Assembly (NCBI GenBank): GCA_029168955.1
Contig: JAPDOI010000021.1
Location: 708,001 to 772,000, forward strand
From: Aplectana chamaeleonis
Taxonomy: Eukaryota; Nematoda; Chromadorea; Rhabditida; Cosmocercidae
DNA length: 64,000 nt
Direction: 5' to 3'
The position numbers and the translations under genes are program-made. Under the pieces are notes generated by a model. That model was not told the DNA's origin and searched no databases. It saw only the letters and a list, made by a program, of their open reading frames with translations. Below are positions 54,244-64,000 of this stretch, in pieces (position 1 is the first letter of the stretch; the number at the start of each line of letters is the position of its first letter).

Positions 54244-54620
54244 TCAAGTTAGTTACTTGTGACATAGAAGTAAGTTACATGAAGACTTCACGTAACTTAC
54301 TCAAAAGTAACATTTAACTTGATTTAAAACTTCTGAGCATGTGGCCGTGCCGGCCACATGTGGGTTATTACGATGCCACATGTGGGCTATTCCGATGCCA
54401 TATGTGAGTTATTTCGATGCCACATGTGAGTTATTTCAATGTCACATGTGGGTTGTGTCGATCCGATGGTTCCCACCACGGTCTAAGTGTGCGGGACCAT
54501 CCCCTCAGCTGCCAAAAATTATTCTTCGGCATCTGAGTGAGCCTTCAAAGGTTACTTGAAGTCACCTTCCAGGATCGGCCTCGAAATGCCGAGTGAGCAT
54601 TCGGTGAGATGGAGCGCCTT
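54244..54620. repeat. 22-bp CACATGTG tandem repeat and flanking dispersed repeat
   Basis: AAGTTACTTG-type repeats (54244-54320) are followed by five copies of a 22-bp unit (anchors GATGCC at 54372, 54394 and 54416), each holding the palindrome CACATGTG or a one-base variant. 54560-54620 matches 39375-39450 in inverted orientation (GGTGACTTCAAGTAAC; CACCGAATGCTCACTCGG). Confidence 0.75.
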
Positions 54621-55071
54621 TTATACCCTTCGGTTTGTTTACTCTGAGCATGATACAGATACCAGAAAGAACTCAATTCTCAACGAGTTCAAGATTGCAA
54701 TGCCATAGCTATGCTATTTCGCGAAGAAGCTGTATTTCAATGCCAAAGCGATTCTATATGCTCAGGCGATACGAGGCCCCGAGCCGAACTGGCTCCTCCC
54801 ACTTCCGCCATCGGCAACAGCTGACCAACTGCAGTTCCCAAAGGAACTGGACCTGTGTTTGTGTTGAAATGGCAACTCCTGTTGGTATTCTGTTGTTATA
54901 CGGGCCACAGCTGTTCTCCACCTTATTGATTACCAAACACGCGGGAACACGTCTACGTCCTCCACGTATGCACACAACACAACCTTAATTCATTAATTCA
55001 TTCCTTCTTGTCCTTCCCTCATCACTTGTGGCTTGATCCTCCCTTTTATTCATTTCTTATGGTTATTTCAG
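54621..55071. repeat. Dispersed repeat related to 59390-59590
   Basis: GAGGCCCCGAGCCGAACTGG and TGAAATGGCAACTCCTG match, in inverted orientation, the block at 59390-59590. A 117-codon frame here spans the repeat and is not called. Confidence 0.4.
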
Positions 55072-55187
55072 CGGATTATTTTATCTTATTCTTACTGCTT
55101 CTAGTATTCTTGTTACCTGTTCTCTACTTGCGGTGTTTTCTACGTACACAACACGAACACATCAAAGTCAGTCGGGATTCTGTTAAG
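55072..55187 (+). CDS. Candidate exon encoding a transmembrane segment
   Basis: A consensus acceptor (TTATTTCAG, ending 55071) and donor (GTAAGA from 55188) bound 116 bp. The open frame reads DYFILFLLLLVFLLPVLYLR, a clear membrane span, followed by a basic CFLRTQHEHIKVSRDSVK, as in a single-pass protein whose positive side faces the cytoplasm. It starts in phase 1. No further exons or family could be fixed. Confidence 0.42.
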
Positions 55188-55950
55188 GTAAGATTTCAGC
55201 TTAAACTGAGGTGATCTAGAGCAGTTGATCCTTAGATGGAGCAGCAGCCATTTTCCTGACCCGCGCGCTGTACATTTTTGAAATTGTAACAGATTTTCGG
55301 TGATCTTTCCGTGTTAAGGGAAATGCTTTTTTGATGGCGAAAAAAGGTGATGGTATAATTGTATGTCGGCAGTGAAGACAAATTTAACAGAATAAAACCG
55401 AAGAGCGCTACAATAGGAGGGTGGAGCTTGTTTTAACGCCTTGAAGGCACAATGCGCAGTTTAGGGCTCCCAAATTACATTTAATTGACAGTCCGCTACT
55501 GAAAATGTATCCAAAATTTTATGGACGCAGCTTTAGGCCTAAGATCGCTGAAATTGAAAGTGTCCTTGAAAAATGTCACAGTCCAGGATAATCATAAAAT
55601 CACAAGTATTTTTTGGGATTCTAATTAGGGCTTTTCGCTTTGCTGCGAAGTGCAGGAAAGCTAGTCCGGTATCCATATAACAAAACGAGTTTTGTAGCTG
55701 ATCCAGAACGATCATTAGAGACCGATTTTCAATCGATTAAAATTGATTGAAAAATGTCAAAGTGTCAAACTAAAAATTGGTCTTCAAACAGCGTTTTTGT
55801 CTGACTAAAGAACATAATCTGTTATTCCGGTCCCAGACTCGGCTTTTCGACACCTTGCAGCAACGCGAAAGGCCCTAATCAGATAGAATGCCCTATTACC
55901 TGTACATTTTCCCTTGCATTCCTGGACTTTGACATTTTCTCAGTCCCAGT
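55188..55950. repeat. Foldback with TCCTGGACTTTGACATTTT arms
   Basis: 55480-55680 matches 13110-13270. Near 55850-55930 the phrases GCCCTAATCAGATAGAATG and CCTGGACTTTGACATTTTCT return in inverted orientation, so the block folds back. No gene seen. Confidence 0.5.
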
Positions 55951-56130
55951 CAGGGATGAGCGGAGTAAGAATTTTGAATTTCGGAAATCGGAATTTGGAA
56001 ATCGAAACAAATTAAAAATTGCGGGAATCGAAACAAGTTTGAAAATTTCGGGAATCGGAAAGCGGAATTCCGAGGCCAAAAAACTGCGGAAATCGAAACG
56101 CGGAAATCTGAAAACGGAACAAAGTTTAGT
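55951..56130. mobile_element. CAGGGATGAGCGGA miniature element, diverged copy
   Basis: Left end CAGGGATGAGCGGAGTAAG, interior TTTCGGAAATCGGAAT variants. The right end is degraded. Confidence 0.65.
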
Positions 56131-56264
56131 GGCAGCTGGCATCGAAATACATGTTCTTGACCCTCGGGTTAAGAAGCATCGCCGTCATTAAATGATTAAT
56201 CGCCAGACACTTCTCCATTCCTGACACTAGACCACTGTAAATCGAATTTCTGAGCTCATGGGGA

Positions 56265-56640
56265 TCCCAGCAGGCCTTTGTTATAACCCACGACAGACCT
56301 GTCGCGGTCGCTGAGCACTGCTACGTCGCTGTCGCATAGGCCCAGCCGTCGCTGTCGCTTAGGACCAAGAAACACTCGACAGGATTCTGGATTTGGCTGG
56401 GTCGCTGTCGCTGACACCGTCGCAGCGCACTGCACTGCGACGGACAGCCGCGAAAGCGCGATTACCGCACGGTTTGCACATTTCAGGCATAACATACTTT
56501 TTTGAGCCAGCGACTGCGACAGATGCTGCAAACTATTCTTACGACAGCAGTTTTCTACTGCGTGGGACTTGTCCCGGCACGATTCGTAACAGTTGACCAC
56601 ATCTTTAGCGGTCGCAAAGTTTTGGTATAACAATGGCCTA
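56265..56640. repeat. CGCTGTCGC-rich foldback
   Basis: Ends AGGCCTTTGTTATAACCC and GGTATAACAATGGCCT are inverted. GTCGCTGTCGC and GCGACAG phrases recur inside. Related to 36230-36540. Confidence 0.65.
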
Positions 56641-56895
56641 AGTGATGTATGGGCGCGGCGTCGCTTCGGTTCTGAACAAAAGCGTCACACCCCTGAAATG
56701 GTGAAATTTAAGTTTCTTTTTTACACTTGAATTCCGTTTTCGGTCTCGCAGTGTTTATTGTCAAAGTCTAGATTTCTAATGGTGACGGATTCACGACAAA
56801 AAAAGGCGTTGGCTCGTGGAACGACTAACGACTAACTGATTATGCAACGTCAATCACGCACATCCCTGAATCCCATTGCAGTTGAGTTGCTTCAA

Positions 56896-57320
56896 AGGCA
56901 GCATACGCGCTCGTAAAGGTGGTTGAGATAACTACGGAAATAGAATCGTATATCACACAACACAACGCCCACACATTTTGAAGCGTCAAAAACGACCCAC
57001 AATGACGCTAGGAGAGTGAGGAGTTGGCCCCGCCCTGGCCTTCTCCGGCTTCTATATTTGCGTCCTCCTCCAAAACATGGTTGCTGAGCCATTCCCACCG
57101 CCGGCGACATTTGTGGTGGGTACAATAAGTACAATAAGTAGGCCACAAACAGCGAGGACGGTGGGAATGGCTCAGCACCCGCTTTGGAGGAATACGCAAA
57201 TTTAGAAGGCGGAGAAATACAGGGACGGGACCAACTCCTTACTCGCCTAGCGTCATTATGGGTCGTTTTTGACGCTTCAAAATGCGTGGGCGTTGTGTTC
57301 TGTGATATTTATCGCAAAAA
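56896..57320. mobile_element. Foldback related to the inner element at 2657-3285
   Basis: Left end AAAGGCAGCATACGCGCTCG and GGTTGAGATAAC match the ends of 2657-3285. Inside, ACAACGCCCACACATTTTGAA pairs with TTCAAAATGCGTGGGCG, and GAGCCATTCCCACCG with CGGTGGGAATGGCTC. The matching outer right end is missing. Confidence 0.65.
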
Positions 57321-60180
57321 TTTTAAATATTGTGCGATTCAAGTTTAGAAGGCGAGCACTCGAGATTCATTCAAAGAAATGAAGAGCTTAATGCGGCCTT
57401 ACTTTAGTTGATTATTTAACAACAGGCGTGGCACATACGCCGCTTCGCGGCGTACTTGTTGGAGTGCCTCACGGTGTGTTTACTATTTGACCAGAATTTG
57501 GATAAAAGATTATGGCGTGGAAAAGGGCGACAGTTTTTGGAAAGTCTTGAGAGCTTTTTCAAGAGACTGCTCCATCTTCGACCACCCTCTCCGCCTTCGA
57601 CCTTCAGAATTCTCCTGAGCTGCGCGGTAGCAACTCAACTGAAGACTAGCTGATGATCATCGTGAATGCTGCCTTTACAATGGGTTCTCCAGTTATTTAC
57701 GGATCAGAGGCGGTCAAAAGGAGTGGGCGTTGCGTGAGCGGAACATTCAAGTTTAGGGCCGTATAGGGCTCTTCTGTGCTTGTTCCAAGCCGTTTTTTCA
57801 ACATTACTCTTGAAGTTGGACTCGGACGTCTCGATTTCCGGTGAAACTCGGAGACAATTTATCCTATCATGGACACTGCCTATAAGTATTGCGTCCTTGA
57901 CCGCAAGTTCACATTGTCCATCGACGCCCTTAACCCGATTTTTTTTTAACTTGAGGAAGATAGGGCGGGGCAGATTTCAAGCACCTTATTTGCTTTTCTC
58001 TACATTATCATGCACAAAAAACATCAGTTTGGAAACTCCTTGAATTGATAGTCTATATAGCACGACCCCCGTAGAATGCTGCACATGATTAATAGAGGGA
58101 GGCCAGCAAAGCCGGTCTATCTTTGCCAAACGAAGCCAAACGAATCTATACTCGGGTGATGGAGGGAGGCCGGCCGAGTGGGCCTGCTGTTTCACGAAGC
58201 CAAACGACTAGGTGTGGAGGTCGGCATTGTGGAAACTATTCTTCGCAGGAGAGATGCTTAGAAGAAAAACTTAGTGTCTCTTAGCAAAGCCTTCCTTCAT
58301 TAATGTAATCATCTCACTTTTTTTAGATCTATCTGAAGTAGGCCGGCAAAGCTTGCCTCCGAGCCGTCAGCGGCGCTGGGCGGCTTGAGCCGCCTTGCGA
58401 CGCTGACTTTTATATGTTGGAACAGCCACTCGCAGACCATATGAAACGGAAGGAATAGCACTGGGTTACGGTACTATGGGAAGGAGGGTAACGGGGTCCC
58501 AAATTTAGAAACACTTCCTTATTTCATGTGGAGTATTTTAGAGCGGATGTGAGGAAATACACGATCAAGCACGCACAGCTTACTACAAAACTGGTGAGAA
58601 AGTCATAACACTGAGCCACTCTGGTTTTAAATCCATCAAAAATCTCTGCGAATCTTTTTTAGAGAGTGAGAGTGGTACCCCCCCCCCGCAATGAATACGA
58701 AGGATGTGTATGACGGATGCATCACGAGGACGATGAGAAAGCTGTCCGGTGTATATGCAAATGTTGGTGCAATTTTTTTTGTGCAGCCTTTTTTGTCTAT
58801 TTCCTATATTATCTTACAGGAGTCATACATGAATTTTCATGTTCAGTTATTCAACTTTAACTTGTTGAGTTATCTGTTGATTGTTTTTTTTGAACCTAAT
58901 AAAAAAATGAAAAATATGGACTGCTTCTAAAGTTGATACTGAGATTACATCAAATTGTGTAAGGGATGCCGTTTGATATTTGCAACGCTCGGAGAATACG
59001 ATAAAAAAAAGTTATAATGATTCATTTTGGGAGGTCTTCTCAATTTATCCAAGGTACCAAGATGATGGGGCTATAGATAGGGCCAGTATAACTACTTGAT
59101 TAGGGCTAAAAGACACCCTAGTTGAAATTCGCGCAGAAAAAAACATCCCTGGAATTGGAATAGCTTTTGCCGCGACATTGCCATTGGAAAGGTCATTTTT
59201 TGGAGTGGAACAACAATATGTTCTACAGAAGCCGGATGCTTAGCAAAGTCCGGAAGCTTTTACCCAGATGTGCCCTTTTACCCGGGGTATAAAGGTAGGC
59301 GAACCAATGGTGCGGAGTAAGAAGTGAAACAAGCGAAAAACGGTCTTGCACGAGAGAGCTACAGCGGTTTCTGATATCCCTAGGATTACGAACTGCAGTT
59401 GCCATGACAACAGGATACGAGATCGAGCCGAACTGCGGGCGCCCGATCGGGAACAGCTGTGGCCCGGAGATCGGCGAATTCGGCGCCCCGAGCCGCCCTG
59501 TCAGGCGGCTCGTGTTCCTATCCAGTGCGGCTCGGGGTGGTGAATTGCCTGAGTGGGGCAAAAGCTGCATTTCAGTAGCGATGCAATAGCCATGCGGAAA
59601 TTCTCAGAGTTCGGCGTAGAATAGTTGATCGTGGATGAGCTCATTCCTGATGCTCACTAGAGAGAGGAATGCGCAGCCGTGGTGATGAGGGAGGAAGCTA
59701 ATCTCTTCCGATTGTTAATGAATACTCGTCCTCCAGCCAGCTCCACCCAGGGCTGGGCACGCGTCCCGGTTAACCTTGGGGGGGGGTGCATATTAGACGT
59801 TGCAGAGAGGGCAAAAGGGGGTGCCTAAACCGAACACCAAAAAAAAAGAACGAAGTGCATGTTCTGTCGAATTTCAGGAAAAAAATAATACGCACTATTC
59901 TTCTAATTTGTCATATCTTCTTCCCCGATTTTTGAGTCGAACACTAAAAGATATCAAATTATTGATCGAGATGCAGGTTGTGTTCGCAATAATTCATAGT
60001 AGCCGTCGAAGTTTGTTTCGTTGAAGGATTAAACACTACTCTGTTATCTTGTAGCAAGTAAGGATTGATGTGGTGTCATGTTTCTTTGGTGCAACGTTCA
60101 TTGATTAGCTACCGATTCGAGGCAAAGATACAAAGACAGCACCCAGGAAAGCTATCGTTCAAGTTCAAAAAAAGATTGGC
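57321..60180. other. Repeat remnants, no gene
   Basis: A lone element end (GATGATCATCGTGAATGCTGCCT, in part) lies near 57653-57675. 58090-58400 holds AGGCCGGC/AGCCAAACGA repeats. 59390-59590 is the GAGCCGCC-rich repeat related to 54.7 kb. 59755-59835 (CAGGGCTGGGCACGCGTCC, GGGGGTGCATATT) recurs near 62810-62880. The 79-codon frame at 58691-58930 is not supported. Confidence 0.4.
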
Positions 60181-61498
60181 GAACTGATGTATGGCCTAGG
60201 TCGCTCATTTTGAGCCAGTCGCAGCAAGGCTTATCGGGCTTATCATGCCAAAATCTCCTTATCACTGTTGTATTTTGCCATGACCGACCGCTCCGCTGCT
60301 TATCTCTGCCCGGACTCGTCCGAGCAGGCTAGGATTTATCTATTTCGACAGTTTAAAAGTACAGATAGCACAGTCAGCATCACAACTAGTCAATAGATTT
60401 TTATTCATGAGAACGTGACTTATGAAGAGAGCCAACTGAAAAAATTTAAGACTGCAAGTTATTACGAAAGAAGCGAATGACCGTGTCCTCCTCATTGAGA
60501 AGTACCCTGTACATAAAAACCCGAGTTTTATCCACCTTGAATGCCGCAATCTCTCATAGACTAGGCTAGCCGTGCGATAAGGTGTTTGACCGCAGCTACA
60601 CAACGCCCACTGGAGTGGACGCGCACGCAATATTAATAAAAAAATGTATTTTATTTTAAAACGGGGCGGAGAAAATGATTGAAACTGGAGTAAAAGAAAG
60701 AAGGCAGAAATAGGATACTTTCAATGTATCCATTATAGAAATTCAATGTAAACAAACTACTCTGCCAACGCGTAGCTAGATGCCTCCGAGGGCGCGGCCT
60801 GAAACGCCGCCCCATTCCATGTAGCGGTAAATTACGGGTTTTGGCTACGATAGCTAAAACCCGCATATTCTTGTGTCGAGGCTACAAGATAGCAATTCCT
60901 GCGCGTAGTCTACGTAAAAACGAAGGCTAAATTCGAACCATTGCTCCCTCTGACGCTAAACCCGTATATTCTCGCTATAACTTTGTAGCGAGAATCTACG
61001 GATTTAGCGACAGCCTGTGTTGAAATGCAATCTCAAACCCGCGCTGGCTACGCGGAGCGCAGGGATGCCGTTTGAACAGTGTTCGCCCATACATGTCCTT
61101 GAGTGATTATTCAACACTCTGTGGGTGGTCGTAGAGGGTGACCCCGTGTCGCTCTCTGGAAGACCTTGCTAGGGATAATTTTGGCCGCTGGGATGCTGCA
61201 GGCAGTGTGGAAGAAACGGCGATGCGCTCGATCGCAGCGGGGATCGCCTTTCTAGTACGGATCAGGACTGGGTGGGTCGATCGACCGAGTGATGCAACGA
61301 GAATAAGCGTAGAATATGCGGGTGCTGTAGCGAGAATTTACGTAGAATATGCGGGCGCTGTAGCTAAAATTTCACCAACTGAGGCTAAACTTTCCATAAT
61401 TTACGTAAATTCTCGTGTCAATGTTAGACTAGATGCCTCCGAAACCCTGGGCATCTCCGGTTTCTGTGTGAGGCATCTAGCTACGCGTTGGCGGAGTA

Positions 61499-62152
61499 TG
61501 TTGGAGCGGAGTGAATTTTTTGGACGTGATTAGGTTCATTCAAATGAACCTAGTTGATTAAAAGCACCCATAAACATGAGAACTAAGAGCATTGCAAGAA
61601 AGAGGAGAATCTGGCAAACATTTTAATAGCAATAGGTTTGATAATCAATGTGATTTAAGGACCTTAAAACTCGTCCCGGTTTTCGGGGTAAAGCCGGGAC
61701 GAGATTTACTGTGCTTCTCTGGGCCAAATTCCGGTCCGCAATTGCGTCTCGATACGCTTTGCGCCCGCGCGCTTTCGAGTCGGAAGAGTTTCCAGCGCCG
61801 CAGCTGCCGATCTGTTGACTCTAGGTGGGTTTTAGAAACTGGAAACTAAACGAAATTTTGGAGAACTGTGTAAAAAAGCCATGTCGAGTCGGCTTTGGCT
61901 CTGGAAACTCGACTGACTTGAGCGCGTGCGGCCGCAAGGCGTGTCGAGACGCAATTGCGGACCGGAATTTGGCCCAGAGAAGCACAGTAAGGTCCTTAAA
62001 TCACATTAAAAACCGGTCCCATTGATGCTCAAATGTTTGACAGATTCTCCTCTTTCTCAAATTATTCTTTGCTCTCAGTTTAATGCTAGTTTTGATCAAC
62101 TAGGTTCGTTTGAATGAACCTTATCACGCCTAAATATTGACACCCGCTCTAA
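61499..62152. mobile_element. Inserted foldback element, GGTTCATTCAAATGAACC arms
   Basis: Left arm TGTTGGAGCGGAGTG ... GATTAGGTTCATTCAAATGA pairs with the right arm ending CCGCTCTAAC. A third foldback (61714-61986) occupies its centre, bordered by CTTAAAACTCGTCCC-type sequence. A relative lies at 37555-38160. Confidence 0.7.
61714..61986. mobile_element. Foldback element, GGGCCAAATTCCGG ends, copy 2
   Basis: GGGCCAAATTCCGGTCCGCA pairs with GCGGACCGGAATTTGGCCC; the outer GAGAAGCACAGTAA is also mirrored. Same family as 44690-44950. Confidence 0.83.
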
Positions 62153-62500
62153 CTTTGTTTATTTACATTAAATTTTTTTAAATGGGTACATCCAGAATAG
62201 ACTACCTTGACCGTCTTCCATTTCCTTCAGCTTCAATCCTTTTCTTCTCCCCGTTCTGTAATAAAATACATTTTTTATTAATATTGTGTGCGCGTCCATC
62301 CCCGTGTGCGCTGTGTAGCTGCGTAAAAACACCGTATCGCACGGCAAGCCGATTTTTTAAGGGATTGCGGCATTCTAGGAGGGTAAAACTCGGGTTTTCT
62401 ACTCCCTACGAATCACATGAATCCTATCATTGTTCCACAACACAAAATAGTTCTGATTTCCACATCAGAACAATCAAACACAGATTAACTAATCCTTCAT

Positions 62501-64000
62501 AGGTTTATGAAAACATTCGACAGGAAACATTAATTATCGCAGTAGAAGTAGTTCTGTTGTTGGTAATTGTTCAATTGTTTTGTATTGAAAAATGTTTTAT
62601 CTTTTGTCATAACTTACCGTCTTACTAACAAATTTTCCTCATGGGGTTGTTTTGAAGTTCAGAAATTACACTACCTTTTTTGTTGCCATTTTCAGAATTT
62701 TCTCTATTAAGTGCTTTTTTTATATTCTTGTTTATCAAAATCAGGAAGTCAAGATCATGGCTGTCCAACTATTCGGAAAACAGCCGATTTCGATTTCCCA
62801 TAAGGGGGTGCCTAAAAATTGCCGAGCTAAGGGGGGTGCATATTCAGAATCGCCATGCCGGGACGTGTGCCCAGCCCTGGCTCCACCCGTCTACCTCAGA
62901 GAGGTCAGACTCGCCCATCTTTTTCTCATCTTCCACTCTGCATCTCCGATTCCTGTCACCTGTTTCTCTCTCGCAATCTCACCTCTGCCCTTCATAAACA
63001 TGAAAGTTCACCTCAGCCCCCCATGTTTTCAGCAGCAGCCGGCCCAGGTCTCGTCAAATATTCTCTATCCAATATTCAATCGATCGATGTCATCGAATGA
63101 TTGAATCGTAAGGATAGTGGAGTGCCTGTACGTGCCGACGTGTGCCAAACATGCAGATTCTCGATTTTCGGCCAATTTTCCCTGCCACCCAGTTGTCAGC
63201 TATTGATCAGGGCCGGTGATCGATAGCGACCTCTTTCTTCGCTTTTCGCGGCCGCTTCCCACCCCTCCCACCTTAATTTTTTTTTCTCAGTTCAAGATGG
63301 AAGTCTGGCGTTTTAATCTGGAGTTTTTTTAAGCTAACTCTTATCAGTTTTTTTAACCGCATCGAAAGCAGACGAAATTAAAGAGTTTTTTGGCGTGTTC
63401 TCTTTCCACTTTGTCCTTCTCTGATATTTAATTCGTAAATATTCAATCTAATCTACCTGTTTATTTCGCCGCTAAGTTTGATTAGTTATTTTGCTGATTT
63501 CTTAGTATTTCAATTTTTGTTTGTGGGAAATGAACACAAAACTTCAGCTTATGCAAACATGGTCTATGACCATATTATTTTTAGTCTACATAGATCACGT
63601 TAGGTATAAAATTATATGGCTTTTTTCCCAACTACTCCATGTTTTCAAATATTTCTAAAAATTTAAGTCTTGTTTTACACGGTTGTTTATTTTTGTTCAT
63701 TTGCATAGTATGTATACTCGCCCCGATGATTTTTGTTCCTTCGATATATTGTTTTTCGCGTCTGACGTTCAATAAAAATTATACTTGTCGGTCAATCGCC
63801 GAAACCAGATTTCGAAAATCCTTTCGACATTTTCTATGACACCTGCCATTGGTTTCGAGAAAAGGACAGATTAGTCTCTGATCCATCTTCTCTTCTGTTC
63901 GTTAAACCTTTTTATTGTTATTCTTGAAATCGTATAGGCATGTATAAAAACACTCTTTACTTAAACATGGGCATTAGTCGCCAGTGTTTGAATGATGTAG
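62501..64000. other. AT-rich end region, no supported gene
   Basis: 62810-62890 repeats the GGGGGTGC/CCAGCCCTGG block of 59.75 kb. A 150-codon plus frame (62652-63104) runs through that repeat and is not called. 63310-64000 is T-rich and intron-like, with several TTTTCAG-like sites but no convincing exon. Confidence 0.35.

Larger units (their letters stand above)
60181..62500. mobile_element. Large foldback element with a second foldback inserted in its right arm
   Basis: The left arm (about 60530-60795) and the right arm (about 61468-61500 plus 62150-62400) are inverted copies: GAGGCATCTAGCTACGCGTT, TTTGTTTACATTGAATTT, TAAAATACATTTTTTATTAA and AAAACTCGGGTTTT occur in both. The right arm is interrupted from about 61499 to 62152 by another foldback with GTT(G/A)GAGCGG ends, which is absent from the left arm. 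The central loop holds GTAGCGAGAATCTACG and CGTAGAATATGCGGG variants. Confidence 0.72.

Noticed and set aside
62652..63104. 150-codon plus-strand frame
   Set aside because: Crosses a dispersed repeat shared with 59.75 kb; no recognisable domain.

Overview
This looks like nuclear DNA from a nematode, probably a repeat-rich clade V (strongylid-like) species. That assignment is an inference. It rests on a Ty3/Gypsy polyprotein of the type common in nematodes, an RTE-like endonuclease fragment, a Penelope-type GIY-YIG fragment, many palindromic miniature elements, and short candidate exons bounded by TTTCAG-type acceptors and GTAAG/GTGAG donors. No bacterial operon, rRNA, CRISPR array or complete host gene is visible. 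Almost everything recognisable is mobile or repetitive DNA.

Layout. 1-1941: 5' half of a Gypsy element on the minus strand, running off the left edge (LTR, primer site, gag, protease). 2614-3771: Penelope-like GIY-YIG remnant flanked by an inverted copy of its own end, with a miniature element inserted in one arm. 4471-5992: chain of miniature elements. 8.5-8.8 kb: possible small secreted-protein gene. 9.06-10.39 kb: 131-bp tandem array that turns back on itself. 11.4-11.9 kb: 75-bp repeats. 12.6-21.9 kb: several short minus-strand candidate exons (and one plus-strand terminal exon) scattered between miniature elements; this is the best place for a host gene. 23.8-25.2 kb: broken RTE-like element, with a second copy of only its 5' end at 29.66-29.97 kb. 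32.2-33.3 kb: two minisatellites. 34.4-36.2 kb: two long GC-rich elements in inverted orientation. 37-46 kb: foldbacks, dispersed repeats and weak exon candidates. 46.3-48.3 kb: tandem duplication. 48338-53753: full-length Gypsy element with both LTRs and a 5-bp target duplication, broken by one stop and one frameshift. 53.8-64 kb: more miniature elements, a 22-bp tandem repeat, a candidate transmembrane exon, and a large nested foldback at 60.3-62.5 kb.

How the parts relate. The two Gypsy elements are divergent members of one lineage and share the same primer-site sequence. Many miniature elements belong to one group: ends beginning AGGCA(G/C), flanked by TTAA, and in several families a shared two-box core (GACAACTCGTCCAC, then ATAACTTCGTTC about 45-55 bp away). 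Several abut each other through a single TTAA. Nested insertions allow relative dating: some foldback arms keep the unoccupied site while the partner arm carries the insertion.
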